Below, piece after piece: positions 1 to 7,992 of a stretch of DNA of 64,000 nt. Positions within the stretch are counted from its first letter, which is position 1; every line of letters starts with the position of its first letter. Source of the stretch: Plantibacter auratus (lineage in GTDB: Bacteria > Actinomycetota > Actinomycetes > Actinomycetales > Microbacteriaceae); NCBI RefSeq assembly GCF_050587365.1, contig NZ_JBOBFV010000001.1, positions 558,001-622,000 of the forward strand, read 5' to 3'. The translations under genes were made by a program, and so were the position numbers. The notes below the pieces were generated by a model, which did not search any database, was not told the DNA's origin, and saw only the letters and a list, made by a program, of their open reading frames with translations.

Positions 1-345
1 CAGTTGGTCGCGCCGTCGATGGAGCACCTCGCGGTTGAACCCCATGAGGAAGCGGACCTCGTCGGGTGAGCGCTTCCAGTTCTCCGTCGAGAACGCGTAC
101 ACCGACAGGTGCTTGATCCCGAGTTGCAGGGCACCGGCCACGACGTCGAGGAGTGCGGCCTCGCCCGCCTTGTGCCCTTCGACACGCGTGAGTCCGCGCC
201 GGTTCGCCCACCTGCCGTTGCCGTCCATGACGATCGCGACGTGCGACGGCACCTCACCCTTCGCGAACTCGGGCGGGACCTCCCCTGTCCAGTCGATCGG
301 TTTGAACGGCACCGCGTCGCGGTGGGTGTAGGGCTTCGGGGTCAC
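1..345 (-). CDS. uppS: Isoprenyl transferase UppS (partial, N-terminal 115 codons)
   Basis: Cis-prenyltransferase that condenses isopentenyl diphosphate units into the long polyprenyl diphosphate used as lipid carrier for peptidoglycan and other cell-wall precursors; acts at the inner face of the membrane. The gene runs off the left edge, so only the N-terminal part is visible. The family signature HVAIVMDGNGRWA lies at residues 35-47 with the catalytic Asp41, and YAFSTENW follows further on, both typical of this family. I chose the GTG at 345 because it overlaps the recO stop codon (GTGA) and leaves the usual short leader before the signature. It is probably co-translated with recO, an order common in Actinobacteria. 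Function is secure; whether the product is C50 or C55 is not visible. Confidence 0.95.
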   Translation of the reverse strand, partial: MTPKPYTHRDAVPFKPIDWTGEVPPEFAKGEVPSHVAIVMDGNGRWANRRGLTRVEGHKAGEAALLDVVAGALQLGIKHLSVYAFSTENWKRSPDEVRFLMGFNREVLHRRRDQL

Positions 346-1079
346 CCGCGGCTCCGATCCTGTTCGAGGTGCGCGAGCGACCGCAGGCCGCGCTCCAGAT
401 GCCATTGCGCATAGGCGGCGGTGAATCCGCTCGCCCGTGAGGCCGTCTGCTCGGCGGCGGCCTCCGCGTACTCCCAGTCGCCGGAGAGCAGTGCTCCGAG
501 GAGCGAGAGGGTGTCGGCGTCGAGCCGAGGGCTCCCGGAGGGCGCGCAGTCGTCGCACACGACCCCGCCGAGCTGCACGACCACGTGCGAGTACTCACCC
601 TCCGTGCCGCACCTCGAGCAGGCGCCGAAGCTCGGTGCCCAACCGGCGAGCGAGAACGCCCGGAGCAGGTAGGAGTCGAGGGTGAGCCGCGGACCGTGCT
701 CATGCTTCGAGAGCGACCGCAGGGCGCCGACGAGCAGCAGGTACTGCTGCAGGGAGCCCTCGGACTCCGTCAGGCGATCGGCCGTCTCGACCATCGCGCT
801 GGCGGCCGTGTAGCTCCCGTAGTCGGCGCTGATCTCGGCGCCGTACGAACCGAGCGACTCGGCCTGGGTGATGGTGTCGAGGCTGCGGCCCTCGTAGAAC
901 TGGACATCGGCGACCATGAACGGCTCGAGCCGGGACCCGAACTTCGAGCCGGTGCGACGGACACCCTTGGCGACCGCCCGGATCTTGCCCCTGCTGCGTG
1001 AGAGCATGGTGACGATGCGATCGGCCTCGCCGAGCTTGTGGGTCCGCAACACCACCACTTCGTCTCGATATACCGGCAC
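342..1079 (-). CDS. recO: DNA repair protein RecO
   Basis: RecO helps load RecA onto SSB-coated single-stranded DNA in the RecFOR pathway and anneals complementary strands. The 245-residue protein has the N-terminal OB-fold start (PVYRDEVVVLRTHKLGEADRI) and a zinc-binding set of four cysteines, C154-x2-C157 and C175-x2-C178, as in most bacterial RecO proteins. Length is normal for the family. The GTG at 1079 follows a good -10 box (GATAAT) by only 6 bases, so the transcript may be leaderless. It overlaps uppS by four bases at its 3' end, so the two genes form an operon. The TRIC-like gene is divergent. Confidence 0.95.
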   Translation of the reverse strand: MPVYRDEVVVLRTHKLGEADRIVTMLSRSRGKIRAVAKGVRRTGSKFGSRLEPFMVADVQFYEGRSLDTITQAESLGSYGAEISADYGSYTAASAMVETADRLTESEGSLQQYLLLVGALRSLSKHEHGPRLTLDSYLLRAFSLAGWAPSFGACSRCGTEGEYSHVVVQLGGVVCDDCAPSGSPRLDADTLSLLGALLSGDWEYAEAAAEQTASRASGFTAAYAQWHLERGLRSLAHLEQDRSRG

Positions 1080-1085
1080 GCATCG

Positions 1086-1091
1086 ATTATC
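1086..1091 (-). promoter_or_regulatory. -10 box of recO-uppS
   Basis: On the minus strand GATAAT (5 of 6 to TATAAT) lies 6 bases before the recO GTG. That spacing puts the transcription start at or next to the start codon, so the mRNA is probably leaderless. No convincing -35 was seen. Confidence 0.5.
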
Positions 1092-1162
1092 CCGCCTCGC
1101 ACCGACAACGTGACCCGGGAACCGCCGTCGGGGATCGAAGGAGCGCCTGGAGAGATGAAGCC

Positions 1163-1831
1163 GTGAACGAGGTCCTCTTCGTCGTTCCGCTGTGGGTCGA
1201 CCTCTCGGCGGTCGCCATCGGCGCCGTCCAGGGCGCGATGTTCGCGGCCAGATTCCAGGATCGTCAGCTCGACTGGCTCGGCGTCGCCATCATCGGCGTC
1301 GTCGTCGGACTCGGTGGCGGTCTCATCCGCGACATCCTCCTCGGACAGGTGCCGGCGTCCCTCCAGAACAACTGGTACCTCCCCGTCGCCTCGGGAGCCG
1401 CCCTGCTCGGGATGTTCCTCCTGCGCACCATCACGAGGCTCGGGCCGGTCATCATCGGTCTCGACGCCCTGACGATCGGCATGTTCGGAGCGATCGGCTC
1501 CACCAAAGCCCTGGCAGCCGGCCTGCCGGTCATCCCGGCGATCTTCGTCGGAACCGTCTCAGCCGTCGGCGGATCGGTGCTCCGCGACGTCATGCTCGGC
1601 GTCCCCGTCGCCCTCATGCACGTCGGGTCGCTCTACGCCGTGGCGGCCGCGGTCGGGACCGCCCTCCTCGTCCTCGCCGTGACCTTCGGTGCGCCGCTCG
1701 GGATCGCGGCCATCGTCGGTGTCTCCTCGACCGCGGTGATCCGCCTCCTGGCGGTCCGGTTCGGGTGGACGTTGCCCGAGCAGCGCCAGATCGGCGGATG
1801 GCGGATCTGGCGCCGCTCGACGCGCGGCTGA
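1163..1831 (+). CDS. TRIC/YadS-type (UPF0126) membrane protein
   Basis: Small integral membrane protein of the trimeric intracellular cation channel-like family (also called UPF0126 or YadS/YicG). The 222-residue sequence is an internal duplication: two three-helix units, each carrying the family motif, GGGLIRDILLG at residues 51-61 and GGSVLRDVMLG at 136-146. Bacterial relatives have been described as potassium-permeable trimeric channels or as small-solute transporters, so the substrate here is open. The GTG at 1163 is preceded by GGAG about 8-10 bases upstream; the nearby ATG at 1155 runs straight into a stop. The gene stands alone, divergent from recO and convergent with the ABC permease gene 6 bases beyond its stop. 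Confidence 0.85.
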   Translation: MNEVLFVVPLWVDLSAVAIGAVQGAMFAARFQDRQLDWLGVAIIGVVVGLGGGLIRDILLGQVPASLQNNWYLPVASGAALLGMFLLRTITRLGPVIIGLDALTIGMFGAIGSTKALAAGLPVIPAIFVGTVSAVGGSVLRDVMLGVPVALMHVGSLYAVAAAVGTALLVLAVTFGAPLGIAAIVGVSSTAVIRLLAVRFGWTLPEQRQIGGWRIWRRSTRG

Positions 1832-1837
1832 GTCGTC

Positions 1838-3250
1838 TCAGTCGACTGCGAGTGCCGCGACGGGCGCGATCCGGGTCGCCCGACGGGACGGGGCGACCGA
1901 GGCCACAGCCGTGAGGAGTGCGGCGAGCACGACGATCACGGCGACGATGGCCCACGGGATGACCGGGAAGATCAGCCCGGGCGAACCGTTGATCGCGCCG
2001 AGCATCGACTGGGCACCGGCCCAGCCGTAGAACGTCCCGAGGACCAGGCCGACGACGACGGCCGCGATGGTCAGCTGCGCCGCCTCGATCACGATCATGC
2101 GACGGATCTGCGCCGCCGAGAATCCGAGTGCGCGGAGCAGTCCGAGTTCTCGGGTGCGCTGCAGGACGCTGAGTGAGAGGTTGTTGACCATCCCGACCGC
2201 GGCGATGAGCGCGCTCAGCCCGATGAGGGCGGAGAAGACGCCGACGGTCGTCGCGACCACGGCCTGCGTGCCCTCGTAGACCTCCGGACTCGCAGCCTGT
2301 GCGTTCATCACGAACTCCTGGAAGTTGGCCGCTGCGACCGCGAACATCGTCACGAGGGTCACGCCGATCACCAGTCCGATCGTCGTGCGTGAACTGCGCT
2401 CCGGGTAGCGGACGGCGTTCTCGGCGGCGAGTCGAGCCGTCGCGGAGGTGCCGAACAGCCGACCGACCAGCCGCAGTGCCGGCGGCATCACGAGGTGCGC
2501 ACCGAGCACGAGGCCGGAGAAGGAGACGATCCCGCCGACGATGCCGATGAGCACGCCGAGCGGCGACACGAGCCCGACGCCGACACCGGCGAGCAGGAGC
2601 AGGACACCGACCACGAAGAGACCGATCGCGACCGCGTTCCGGGCGGGCCGCGCGGTGGCCTCCTCTCGGCTCAACTCCTGCGATCCTCCGATCGCCTGCA
2701 TCGGGGTGACCGTCAGGACGCGACGCGCGCCGATCCAGGACGCGAGCCAGGTGGTCAGGACGACTGCGACGACCGGCAGGAGGACGGCCGGTTCGGCGAT
2801 CGCATACGGCAGCTCGGGCAGCACACCGGTCGCGACCCCGATCCGCACGAGCGCGAAGGTCGCGAGGAGTCCGACGAGCAGCCCTGCTCCCCCGCCGAGC
2901 AGGCCGACGACGACGCCCTCCTTCGCGACGGCGCGACGCTGCGATCGCGCCGTCGAACCGATCAGGCGGAGCAGCGCGATCGTCCTCGTCCGCCCGGCGA
3001 CGATCGTCGCGAAGGTGTTCGCTGTGACGATCGCGCCGACGTACACCGCCAGCGAGACGAACACGGCGGCCGCGAGGATGAGCATGATCACGACGGAGCC
3101 GCTGGACCCCGTGACGTCGTCGGCCAGGATGAAGGTGGAGAGCACACTCGTGACCATGAGCAACAGGACACCGAACGAGGCGCTGAGCGTCGCGACGAGG
3201 AGGCTCGCGCGATGCTCGCGGGCCCGGGGCCCGAGATCGGCCCGGCTCAT
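1838..3250 (-). CDS. ABC transporter permease, FtsX/MacB type
   Basis: Membrane subunit of a type VII (MacB/FtsX-like) ABC system. The 470-residue protein has a transmembrane segment near residues 15-40, three helices around 60-170, an internal repeat of that block in the C-terminal half, and the recurrent FtsX motif LLRALGFSAAQIRRM, which is related to LLRLIGSTARSQRR in the first half. Systems of this type move peptides, lipids or lipoproteins, or relay mechanical force, rather than import nutrients. Its ATG overlaps the ATPase stop codon (ATGA), so the two subunits are co-translated. The adjacent histidine kinase and response regulator suggest a stress or antimicrobial-peptide response module; the substrate is not known. 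Confidence 0.88.
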   Translation of the reverse strand: MSRADLGPRAREHRASLLVATLSASFGVLLLMVTSVLSTFILADDVTGSSGSVVIMLILAAAVFVSLAVYVGAIVTANTFATIVAGRTRTIALLRLIGSTARSQRRAVAKEGVVVGLLGGGAGLLVGLLATFALVRIGVATGVLPELPYAIAEPAVLLPVVAVVLTTWLASWIGARRVLTVTPMQAIGGSQELSREEATARPARNAVAIGLFVVGVLLLLAGVGVGLVSPLGVLIGIVGGIVSFSGLVLGAHLVMPPALRLVGRLFGTSATARLAAENAVRYPERSSRTTIGLVIGVTLVTMFAVAAANFQEFVMNAQAASPEVYEGTQAVVATTVGVFSALIGLSALIAAVGMVNNLSLSVLQRTRELGLLRALGFSAAQIRRMIVIEAAQLTIAAVVVGLVLGTFYGWAGAQSMLGAINGSPGLIFPVIPWAIVAVIVVLAALLTAVASVAPSRRATRIAPVAALAVD

Positions 3251-4005
3251 GCTGCACGCTCCATGCCGAGCATGAGCGCGGAGATCTGCTCGGCGGTCGA
3301 TCGGGGTCGGTCCTCGACGACCCGGCCGTCCGCGAGGAACACGATCCGGTCCGCGTAGCTCGCGGCGATCGGGTCGTGCGTCACCATCGCGATGCTCTGC
3401 CCGTATTCGGTGCTGGCAGCCGCCAGCAGGGCCAGGACGCTCCGCCCGGTGCGGGAGTCGAGGTTGCCGGTCGGTTCGTCCGCGAAGAGGAGCTCGGGTC
3501 GCGTCGCGAGGGCACGCGCGATCGCGACGCGCTGCTGCTGTCCGCCCGAGAGTTCGTGCGGGCGGTGCCCGAGTCGGGAGGCGAGTCCGAGCGTGCTCAC
3601 GAGCACGTCGATCCAGCTCTGCTCCTCACCGGTCGGACGGCGGGCGTCGAGTTCGAAGGGCAGCCGGATGTTGGCCGCGACGTCGAGCGTCGGGACCAGG
3701 TTGAAGGCCTGGAACACGAAGCCGACACGACGCCGACGGAGGATCGTGAGCTGCCCGTCGTCGAGGTCCGTGATGTCCTGGTCACCGAGGCGCACCCGCC
3801 CTGCGGTGGCCTGGTCGAGGCCGGCCATGATGTGCATGAGCGTCGACTTGCCCGAGCCGCTCGGGCCCATGATGGCGGTGAACCGGCCCCGCTCGATCTC
3901 GAGGTCGACGCCGTCGAGGGCGACGACCTGGTTGTCGGCGGGTCCGTAGCTCTTCCGGAGTCCGTGGACGCTGGCGACGACGGACGGCTGTGCTGAAGTG
4001 GTCAT
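3247..4005 (-). CDS. ABC transporter ATPase, MacB/LolD type
   Basis: Nucleotide-binding subunit that powers the adjoining permease. It is 252 residues with Walker A GPSGSGKST at 47-55, Q-loop VGFVFQAFNLVPTLDV near 95-108, signature LSGGQ at 152-156 and Walker B LLFADE at 172-177 followed by the D-loop. The FNLVPTLDV stretch after the Q-loop is typical of MacB/LolD/BceA ATPases. The ATG at 4005 is 6 bases from a TAGCTT -10-like box, so translation may start at the transcript's 5' end. A 109-base gap separates it from the response regulator upstream and contains a 19-base pseudo-palindrome also found before the histidine kinase gene, so the two-component system probably controls this transporter. 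Confidence 0.93.
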   Translation of the reverse strand: MTTSAQPSVVASVHGLRKSYGPADNQVVALDGVDLEIERGRFTAIMGPSGSGKSTLMHIMAGLDQATAGRVRLGDQDITDLDDGQLTILRRRRVGFVFQAFNLVPTLDVAANIRLPFELDARRPTGEEQSWIDVLVSTLGLASRLGHRPHELSGGQQQRVAIARALATRPELLFADEPTGNLDSRTGRSVLALLAAASTEYGQSIAMVTHDPIAASYADRIVFLADGRVVEDRPRSTAEQISALMLGMERAA

Positions 4006-4023
4006 ACTCCGAAGCTACGGAGT
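4006..4023 (-). promoter_or_regulatory. -10 box inside an inverted repeat, ABC operon
   Basis: ACTCCG-aagcta-CGGAGT is a perfect 6-base inverted repeat whose 6-base centre, read on the minus strand, is TAGCTT, a TANNNT-type -10 box. The ABC ATPase ATG follows immediately at 4005. The repeat could be a protein-binding site over the promoter or a DNA cruciform; which is not decidable by eye. Confidence 0.45.
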
Positions 4024-4061
4024 GCGGTGCCGGGTGCGCGTCGGGCGCACGAGCGACCCGG

Positions 4062-4080
4062 GTACATCCTGGGGATGATC
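4062..4080. promoter_or_regulatory. Putative response-regulator site upstream of the ABC operon
   Basis: GTACATCCTGGGGATGATC contains the inverted repeat CATCC-tgg-GGATG. Its reverse complement matches the element at 6035-6053 at 16 of 19 positions. It sits about 66 bases before the ABC ATPase start, a usual place for an activator. Confidence 0.5.
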
Positions 4081-4114
4081 CTCGATCACTCCGCGGGTGC
4101 GTGCTGGACCGCGG

Positions 4115-4804
4115 TCAGACCAAGCCGTGCTCGAAGGCGAACACGACGAGCTGGACCCGGTCGCGCACCTCGAGCTTGGCGAAGATCCGGCTGATGTGCG
4201 TCTTCACGGTCGCCTCGCTGAGGAACTCGGCGGCGGCGATCTCGGAGTTGCTCAGCCCGCGCGCCGCGAGGAGGAAGATCTCGCGCTCTCGCGCCGTGAG
4301 CTCGGCATAGCGCTGCGGTGCGGCCGGAGCTGCCGGAGCCTGCTGGAAGTGCTCGAACAGCTCGCGGGTGGCCGACGCGGCGATGACCGCGTTCCCTGCA
4401 TGGACCGTGCGGATCGCTGCGAGCAGGAACTCGGGCTCCGCGTCCTTGAGCAGGAACCCGCTCGCCCCGGCTCGGATGGCCGTCGCGGCCGCCTCGTCGA
4501 GGTCGAAGGTGGTCAGCACGACGATCCGAGGCCGCTCGCCCCCGCGCGCGTCCGCCTCCGCCAGGATCGTCTTCGTCGCCTCGATCCCGTCCATGACCGG
4601 CATCCGGACGTCCATGAGGATGACCTGCGGACGTGTCCGTGCGGCCAGCTCGACCGCTTGACGCCCGTCGGAGGCCTCGCCGACGACGCGGAGGTCCGGC
4701 TGCGAACCGATGAGCATGCGGATCCCGCCTCGGAACAGCGCCTGGTCGTCGACCAGCGCGATCGTGATCGCCCCCGCTGCCGTCGCGTCACTCGGATCGG
4801 TCAT
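4115..4804 (-). CDS. Two-component response regulator, NarL/LuxR family
   Basis: DNA-binding response regulator of 229 residues. The receiver domain has the acidic pair D19-D20, phospho-acceptor D65 (VILMDVRMP), the conserved Thr near 98 and K120. The C-terminal LuxR-type helix-turn-helix begins at LTAREREIFLLAARGLSNSEI and ends in SRIFAKLEVRDRVQ. It is the cognate partner of the histidine kinase next to it: the ATG overlaps the kinase stop codon (ATGA). The downstream ABC transporter on the same strand is the likely target. Upstream in-frame codons run into the kinase gene and are not coding; the ATG at 4804 fits the usual receiver start. The signal is unknown. Confidence 0.95.
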   Translation of the reverse strand: MTDPSDATAAGAITIALVDDQALFRGGIRMLIGSQPDLRVVGEASDGRQAVELAARTRPQVILMDVRMPVMDGIEATKTILAEADARGGERPRIVVLTTFDLDEAAATAIRAGASGFLLKDAEPEFLLAAIRTVHAGNAVIAASATRELFEHFQQAPAAPAAPQRYAELTAREREIFLLAARGLSNSEIAAAEFLSEATVKTHISRIFAKLEVRDRVQLVVFAFEHGLV

Positions 4805-5985
4805 CTCGTCACTCCCACCGTCGCGTACGGGATCGATGCGTAGACGGTGAAGAGACCGTCCACCAGGGTCGTCCCGAACCTGCCGCCTGCCAGCGTAGCG
4901 CGCTCGTTCATCCCGGCGAGTCCGTGCCCCGTGCCGGCCTTCGGCAGTTCGACCTTCGCCCGGTTGACGACCCAGAGCTGCAGCTCGGGTCCGGTCCAGT
5001 CGAGATGGACGTCGATCGGCCCACGATGGTCGCCGTGTCGGAGCGCGTTCGTGAGCGCCTCCTGGATGATCCGGTAGACGGCGAGCTGCGAACCGGTCGC
5101 CACCGGTCGTTCCTGACCGTGGCTCTGGACCACCACGTCCAGTCCGGCTCCTCGCAACTGCTCGTAGAGCCGGTCGAGGTCGGCCATGACCGGCTGCGGG
5201 CCCTCGGTCTGTTGGAATCGCAATTGCGCGAGCAACACCCGGACGTCGGCGAGGGCCTCGCGGGAGATGCTCGAGATCGTCCGCAACGCCTGGTCGGCCG
5301 AATCCGGGTCCGCGGCCAGCGCATATCGGGCACCGTCGGCCTGGGCGATGACGACGGCGAGGGAGTGCGCGACCACGTCGTGCATGTCGCGCGCGATCCG
5401 GTTGCGCTCCTGCTCCACGGCGACGTCGCGCTCGGCCAGGAGCTGCGCCTGGCGGCTCTCGCGGGCGAGCCGCCAGGTCCGCATGAGGACACCTGCGGTC
5501 CAAGCGAGGCCGAAGAAGGCGGCGAACGCGAGGAACATGAACAGCCCGACCGTCACCTGCGCGACCGGTGTCATGTCGTTCGCGAGGCCGAAGGTACTGA
5601 TCTCCGCGCCGATGGCCGTGGTCCAACTCGGGACGACGATCACGTAGAACGCGATGAGCGCGGCACCGACGAACGCGGAAGCGAAGGAGACCCATCGCAC
5701 CACCCGGCCGCCGTAACTCGCCGCAGCGTAGAGCACGACCGGGATCGCGAAGTTCGCAGGATCCGGCGCGAGCAGGAGGATGAGCTGCAGCAGCGCCGCG
5801 GCCCAGGCCACGGACAGCGCGATCGCCGGAGCGAGCCGGCGGAGCGCCAGTGCACCGCACATGCCGAGCAGGACGATGGTGTATCCGGCTGGGCGCGTCG
5901 TGTACGCAGCTGCGGTGAGGATGAACAGCACCGACGGTAGCGCGATGTCGAGGGCCAGCTGGCCGGGCCGGAGCGTGCGGAACAT
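4801..5985 (-). CDS. Sensor histidine kinase (HisKA_3 type)
   Basis: Membrane-bound histidine kinase of 394 residues. About six hydrophobic segments occupy residues 10-170, with very short loops, so it probably senses within the membrane, as LiaS/DesK-like kinases do. A dimerisation helix follows with the phospho-acceptor H202 in RIARDMHDVVAHSLAVV, then an ATPase domain with N-box IIQEALTNALRHG and glycine-rich GTGHGLAGMNERATLAGG. Its stop overlaps the response regulator start. The ATG at 5985 lies 6 bases after TACGGT, so the mRNA may be leaderless. A 19-base pseudo-palindrome about 59 bases upstream suggests autoregulation. Confidence 0.93.
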   Translation of the reverse strand: MFRTLRPGQLALDIALPSVLFILTAAAYTTRPAGYTIVLLGMCGALALRRLAPAIALSVAWAAALLQLILLLAPDPANFAIPVVLYAAASYGGRVVRWVSFASAFVGAALIAFYVIVVPSWTTAIGAEISTFGLANDMTPVAQVTVGLFMFLAFAAFFGLAWTAGVLMRTWRLARESRQAQLLAERDVAVEQERNRIARDMHDVVAHSLAVVIAQADGARYALAADPDSADQALRTISSISREALADVRVLLAQLRFQQTEGPQPVMADLDRLYEQLRGAGLDVVVQSHGQERPVATGSQLAVYRIIQEALTNALRHGDHRGPIDVHLDWTGPELQLWVVNRAKVELPKAGTGHGLAGMNERATLAGGRFGTTLVDGLFTVYASIPYATVGVTR

Positions 5986-5991
5986 CCTCCA

Positions 5992-5997
5992 ACCGTA
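5992..5997 (-). promoter_or_regulatory. -10 box of the histidine kinase operon
   Basis: Minus-strand TACGGT stands 6 bases before the kinase ATG. The intervening TGGAGG is too close to the start codon to act as a normal ribosome binding site, which favours a leaderless transcript. Confidence 0.4.
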
Positions 5998-6034
5998 CGA
6001 CCTGGCGGCCGGTCACCCCGTCCTCGCGCGGGAA

Positions 6035-6053
6035 GATCATCCTCCGGGTGTAC
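6035..6053. promoter_or_regulatory. Putative response-regulator site upstream of the histidine kinase
   Basis: GATCATCCTCCGGGTGTAC, core CATCC-tcc-GGGTG, matches the reverse complement of 4062-4080 at 16 of 19 positions. A longer inverted repeat, CCTCCGG-N7-CCGGAGG at 6041-6061, overlaps it. Confidence 0.5.
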
Positions 6054-6066
6054 GCCGGAGGACAGC

Positions 6067-6104
6067 GCTGCGCCGGGCCGACCCGAGGGCCGGCCCGGCG
6101 CAGC
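6067..6104 (-). terminator. Terminator hairpin of leuA
   Basis: GCTGCGCCGGGCCG at 6067-6080 pairs perfectly with 6091-6104 around a 10-base loop, 8 bases after the leuA stop. There is no clear U tract, as usual in GC-rich actinobacteria. It would separate leuA from the kinase operon. Confidence 0.75.
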
Positions 6105-6111
6105 GGGATCG

Positions 6112-7872
6112 TCAGATGGAGGCCAGTTCCCGCGCCTCGACCTGCGTGCGTACGGCCCGGTTGACCGCCGAGACGACGGCCTTGAGCGAGGCCGTCGCGA
6201 TGTCGCCGTCGATGCCGACGCCCCAGAGGCGCTGGTCGTTGACCTGGAGCTCGACGTAGGCGGCCGCCTCGGCGTCGCCCCCGGCGCTCAGCGTGTGCTC
6301 GACGTAGTCGTACAGCGTGACCTCGATGCCGCGCCCGGAGAGCAGGTTGAGGAAGGCCGCGATCGGTCCGTTGCCGGTCGAGGTGCGCTCCTCGACCTGC
6401 TCGCCGTCGCGAAGTGCGACCTCGAGGACCACGGTGCCGGTGAGGTCGCTCGACGTCTTCGTGGACTGCAGTTCGAACCGACCCCACTTCGCGTCCGCGA
6501 CCGTTGCCGGAAGGTACTCGTCCTGGAAGATCGACCAGATCTGGCCGCTCGTCACCTCGCCACCCTCGGCGTCGGTCTTCGCCTGTACGACGCCGGAGAA
6601 CTCGATCTGCAGGCGACGCGGCAGGTCGATCGCGTGATCGGTCTTGAGCAGGTAGGCGACGCCGCCCTTGCCCGACTGCGAGTTCACGCGGATGACCGCC
6701 TCGTAGCTGCGCCCGAGGTCCTGCGGATCGACCGGCAGGTACGGCACGGCCCACTCGAGGTCGGCGACGTCCTTGCCCTGCGAGACGGCGTCGACGGACA
6801 TCGCCTCGAAGCCCTTCTTGATCGCGTCCTGGTGCGAACCGCTGAACGCCGTGAAGACGAGGTCGCCCGCCCACGGGCTCCGCTCGTGCACCGGCAGCTG
6901 GTTGCAGTGTTCGGCCGTCCGCTTGACCTCGTCGATGTCGCTGAAGTCGATCTGCGGGTCGACACCCTGCGTGAACATGTTGATGCCCAGCGCGACGAGG
7001 TCGACGTTGCCGGTGCGCTCACCGTTCCCGAAGAGGCACCCCTCGATCCGGTCGGCGCCGGCCAGGTAGCCGAGCTCGGCCGCCGCGATCGCGGTCCCGC
7101 GGTCGTTGTGCGGGTGCAGCGAGATGATGATGTTCTCGCGGTTGGCCAGGTTGCGGCTCATCCACTCGATCGAGTCCGCGTAGACGTTCGGCGAGGCCAT
7201 CTCGACCGTCGACGGCAGGTTGATGATGACCTTGCGGTCGGGCGTCGCCTCGAGGACCTCGACCACCTGGTTGCAGATGTCGACGGCGAACTCGAGCTCG
7301 GTACCGGTGTAGCTCTCCGGCGAGTACTCGTAGTAGATCTGCGTCCCGGGGACCGTCGACTCCATCTCGCGACACTTCCGGGCGCCGTGGAGGGCGAGGT
7401 CGATGATGCCCTGCTTGTCGCTGCGGAACACGACGTCGCGCTGCAGGATGCTCGTCGAGTTGTACAGGTGCACGATCGCCTGCTTCGCGCCGTGCAGCGA
7501 CTCGTAGGTGCGTTCGATGAGGTGGTCGCGTGCCTGGGTCAGCACCTGGATGGTGACGTCCTCGGGGATCGCACCCTCGTCGATGAGGCTGCGGACGAAG
7601 TCGAAGTCGGTCTGGCTCGCGCTCGGGAACCCGACCTCGATCTCCTTGTAGCCCATCTTCACGAGCAGGTCGAACATGATGCGCTTGCGCTCCGGGCTCA
7701 TCGGGTCGATGAGGGCCTGGTTGCCGTCGCGGAGGTCGACCGCGCACCAGCGCGGGGCCTCGGTGATCCGACGGTCAGGCCACGTGCGATCGGGCAGCGA
7801 GACGTCGAACTGGTCCTGGTAGGCGCGGTAGCGATGGACCGGCATGCCTGATGGGGTCTGGGTGTTCTTCAT
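6112..7872 (-). CDS. leuA: 2-isopropylmalate synthase
   Basis: First committed enzyme of leucine synthesis: condenses acetyl-CoA with 2-oxoisovalerate to give 2-isopropylmalate. The 586-residue length is that of the long actinobacterial LeuA (LeuA type 2), with an N-terminal HMGL-like TIM barrel (APRWCAVDLRDGNQAL with the metal-binding Asp, SLHPHNDRGTA with the HxH-region ligands) and a C-terminal LeuA allosteric domain from about residue 430, which binds leucine for feedback inhibition. The ATG at 7872 has GGAG 11 bases upstream. The gene is preceded by a leucine-rich leader peptide and an inverted repeat, so expression is probably controlled by attenuation as well as by feedback inhibition. 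A terminator hairpin follows the stop. Confidence 0.97.
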   Translation of the reverse strand: MKNTQTPSGMPVHRYRAYQDQFDVSLPDRTWPDRRITEAPRWCAVDLRDGNQALIDPMSPERKRIMFDLLVKMGYKEIEVGFPSASQTDFDFVRSLIDEGAIPEDVTIQVLTQARDHLIERTYESLHGAKQAIVHLYNSTSILQRDVVFRSDKQGIIDLALHGARKCREMESTVPGTQIYYEYSPESYTGTELEFAVDICNQVVEVLEATPDRKVIINLPSTVEMASPNVYADSIEWMSRNLANRENIIISLHPHNDRGTAIAAAELGYLAGADRIEGCLFGNGERTGNVDLVALGINMFTQGVDPQIDFSDIDEVKRTAEHCNQLPVHERSPWAGDLVFTAFSGSHQDAIKKGFEAMSVDAVSQGKDVADLEWAVPYLPVDPQDLGRSYEAVIRVNSQSGKGGVAYLLKTDHAIDLPRRLQIEFSGVVQAKTDAEGGEVTSGQIWSIFQDEYLPATVADAKWGRFELQSTKTSSDLTGTVVLEVALRDGEQVEERTSTGNGPIAAFLNLLSGRGIEVTLYDYVEHTLSAGGDAEAAAYVELQVNDQRLWGVGIDGDIATASLKAVVSAVNRAVRTQVEARELASI

Positions 7873-7919
7873 GATCCTGGGATCTCCTCGTGGGATTGGG
7901 GGTGAGCCAATGACGAACT

Positions 7920-7957
7920 CCGCGACGAGGGAGGCCTGGAACTAGGACTCGTCGCGG
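7920..7957 (-). promoter_or_regulatory. Attenuator-like hairpin in the leuA leader
   Basis: CCGCGACGAG (minus strand, 7957-7948) and CTCGTCGCGG (7929-7920) form a perfect 10-base-pair stem with an 18-base loop. The upstream arm overlaps the last codons of the leader peptide, so a ribosome stalled at the leucine codons would leave it free while one reaching the stop would mask it. A second weak stem, ATTGG/CCAAT, lies between it and leuA. Confidence 0.65.
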
Positions 7958-7986
7958 CAGCTAAGGAGGAGCAGACCGGAGAACAC
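7942..7986 (-). CDS. leuA leader peptide (14 aa)
   Basis: A 14-codon frame, GTG to TAG, encoding VFSGLLLLSCRDES with four consecutive leucine codons (CTG CTC CTC CTT). It sits 69 bases upstream of leuA and its 3' end overlaps the upstream arm of the leader hairpin. The GTG is 6 bases after the -10 box TATGCT, so it is probably read from a leaderless transcript. Leucine-rich leader peptides that sense charged tRNA-Leu are established for leuA in Streptomyces and Corynebacterium; the role here is inferred from position and codon content. Confidence 0.75.
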   Translation of the reverse strand: MFSGLLLLSCRDES

Positions 7987-7992
7987 GTCGTC

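Noticed and set aside
1614..3257. A 547-codon arginine-rich frame overlapping the ABC permease.
   Set aside because: It is on the same strand in another frame, made of low-complexity Arg/Gly/Ala/Pro codons; the permease frame carries the FtsX features.
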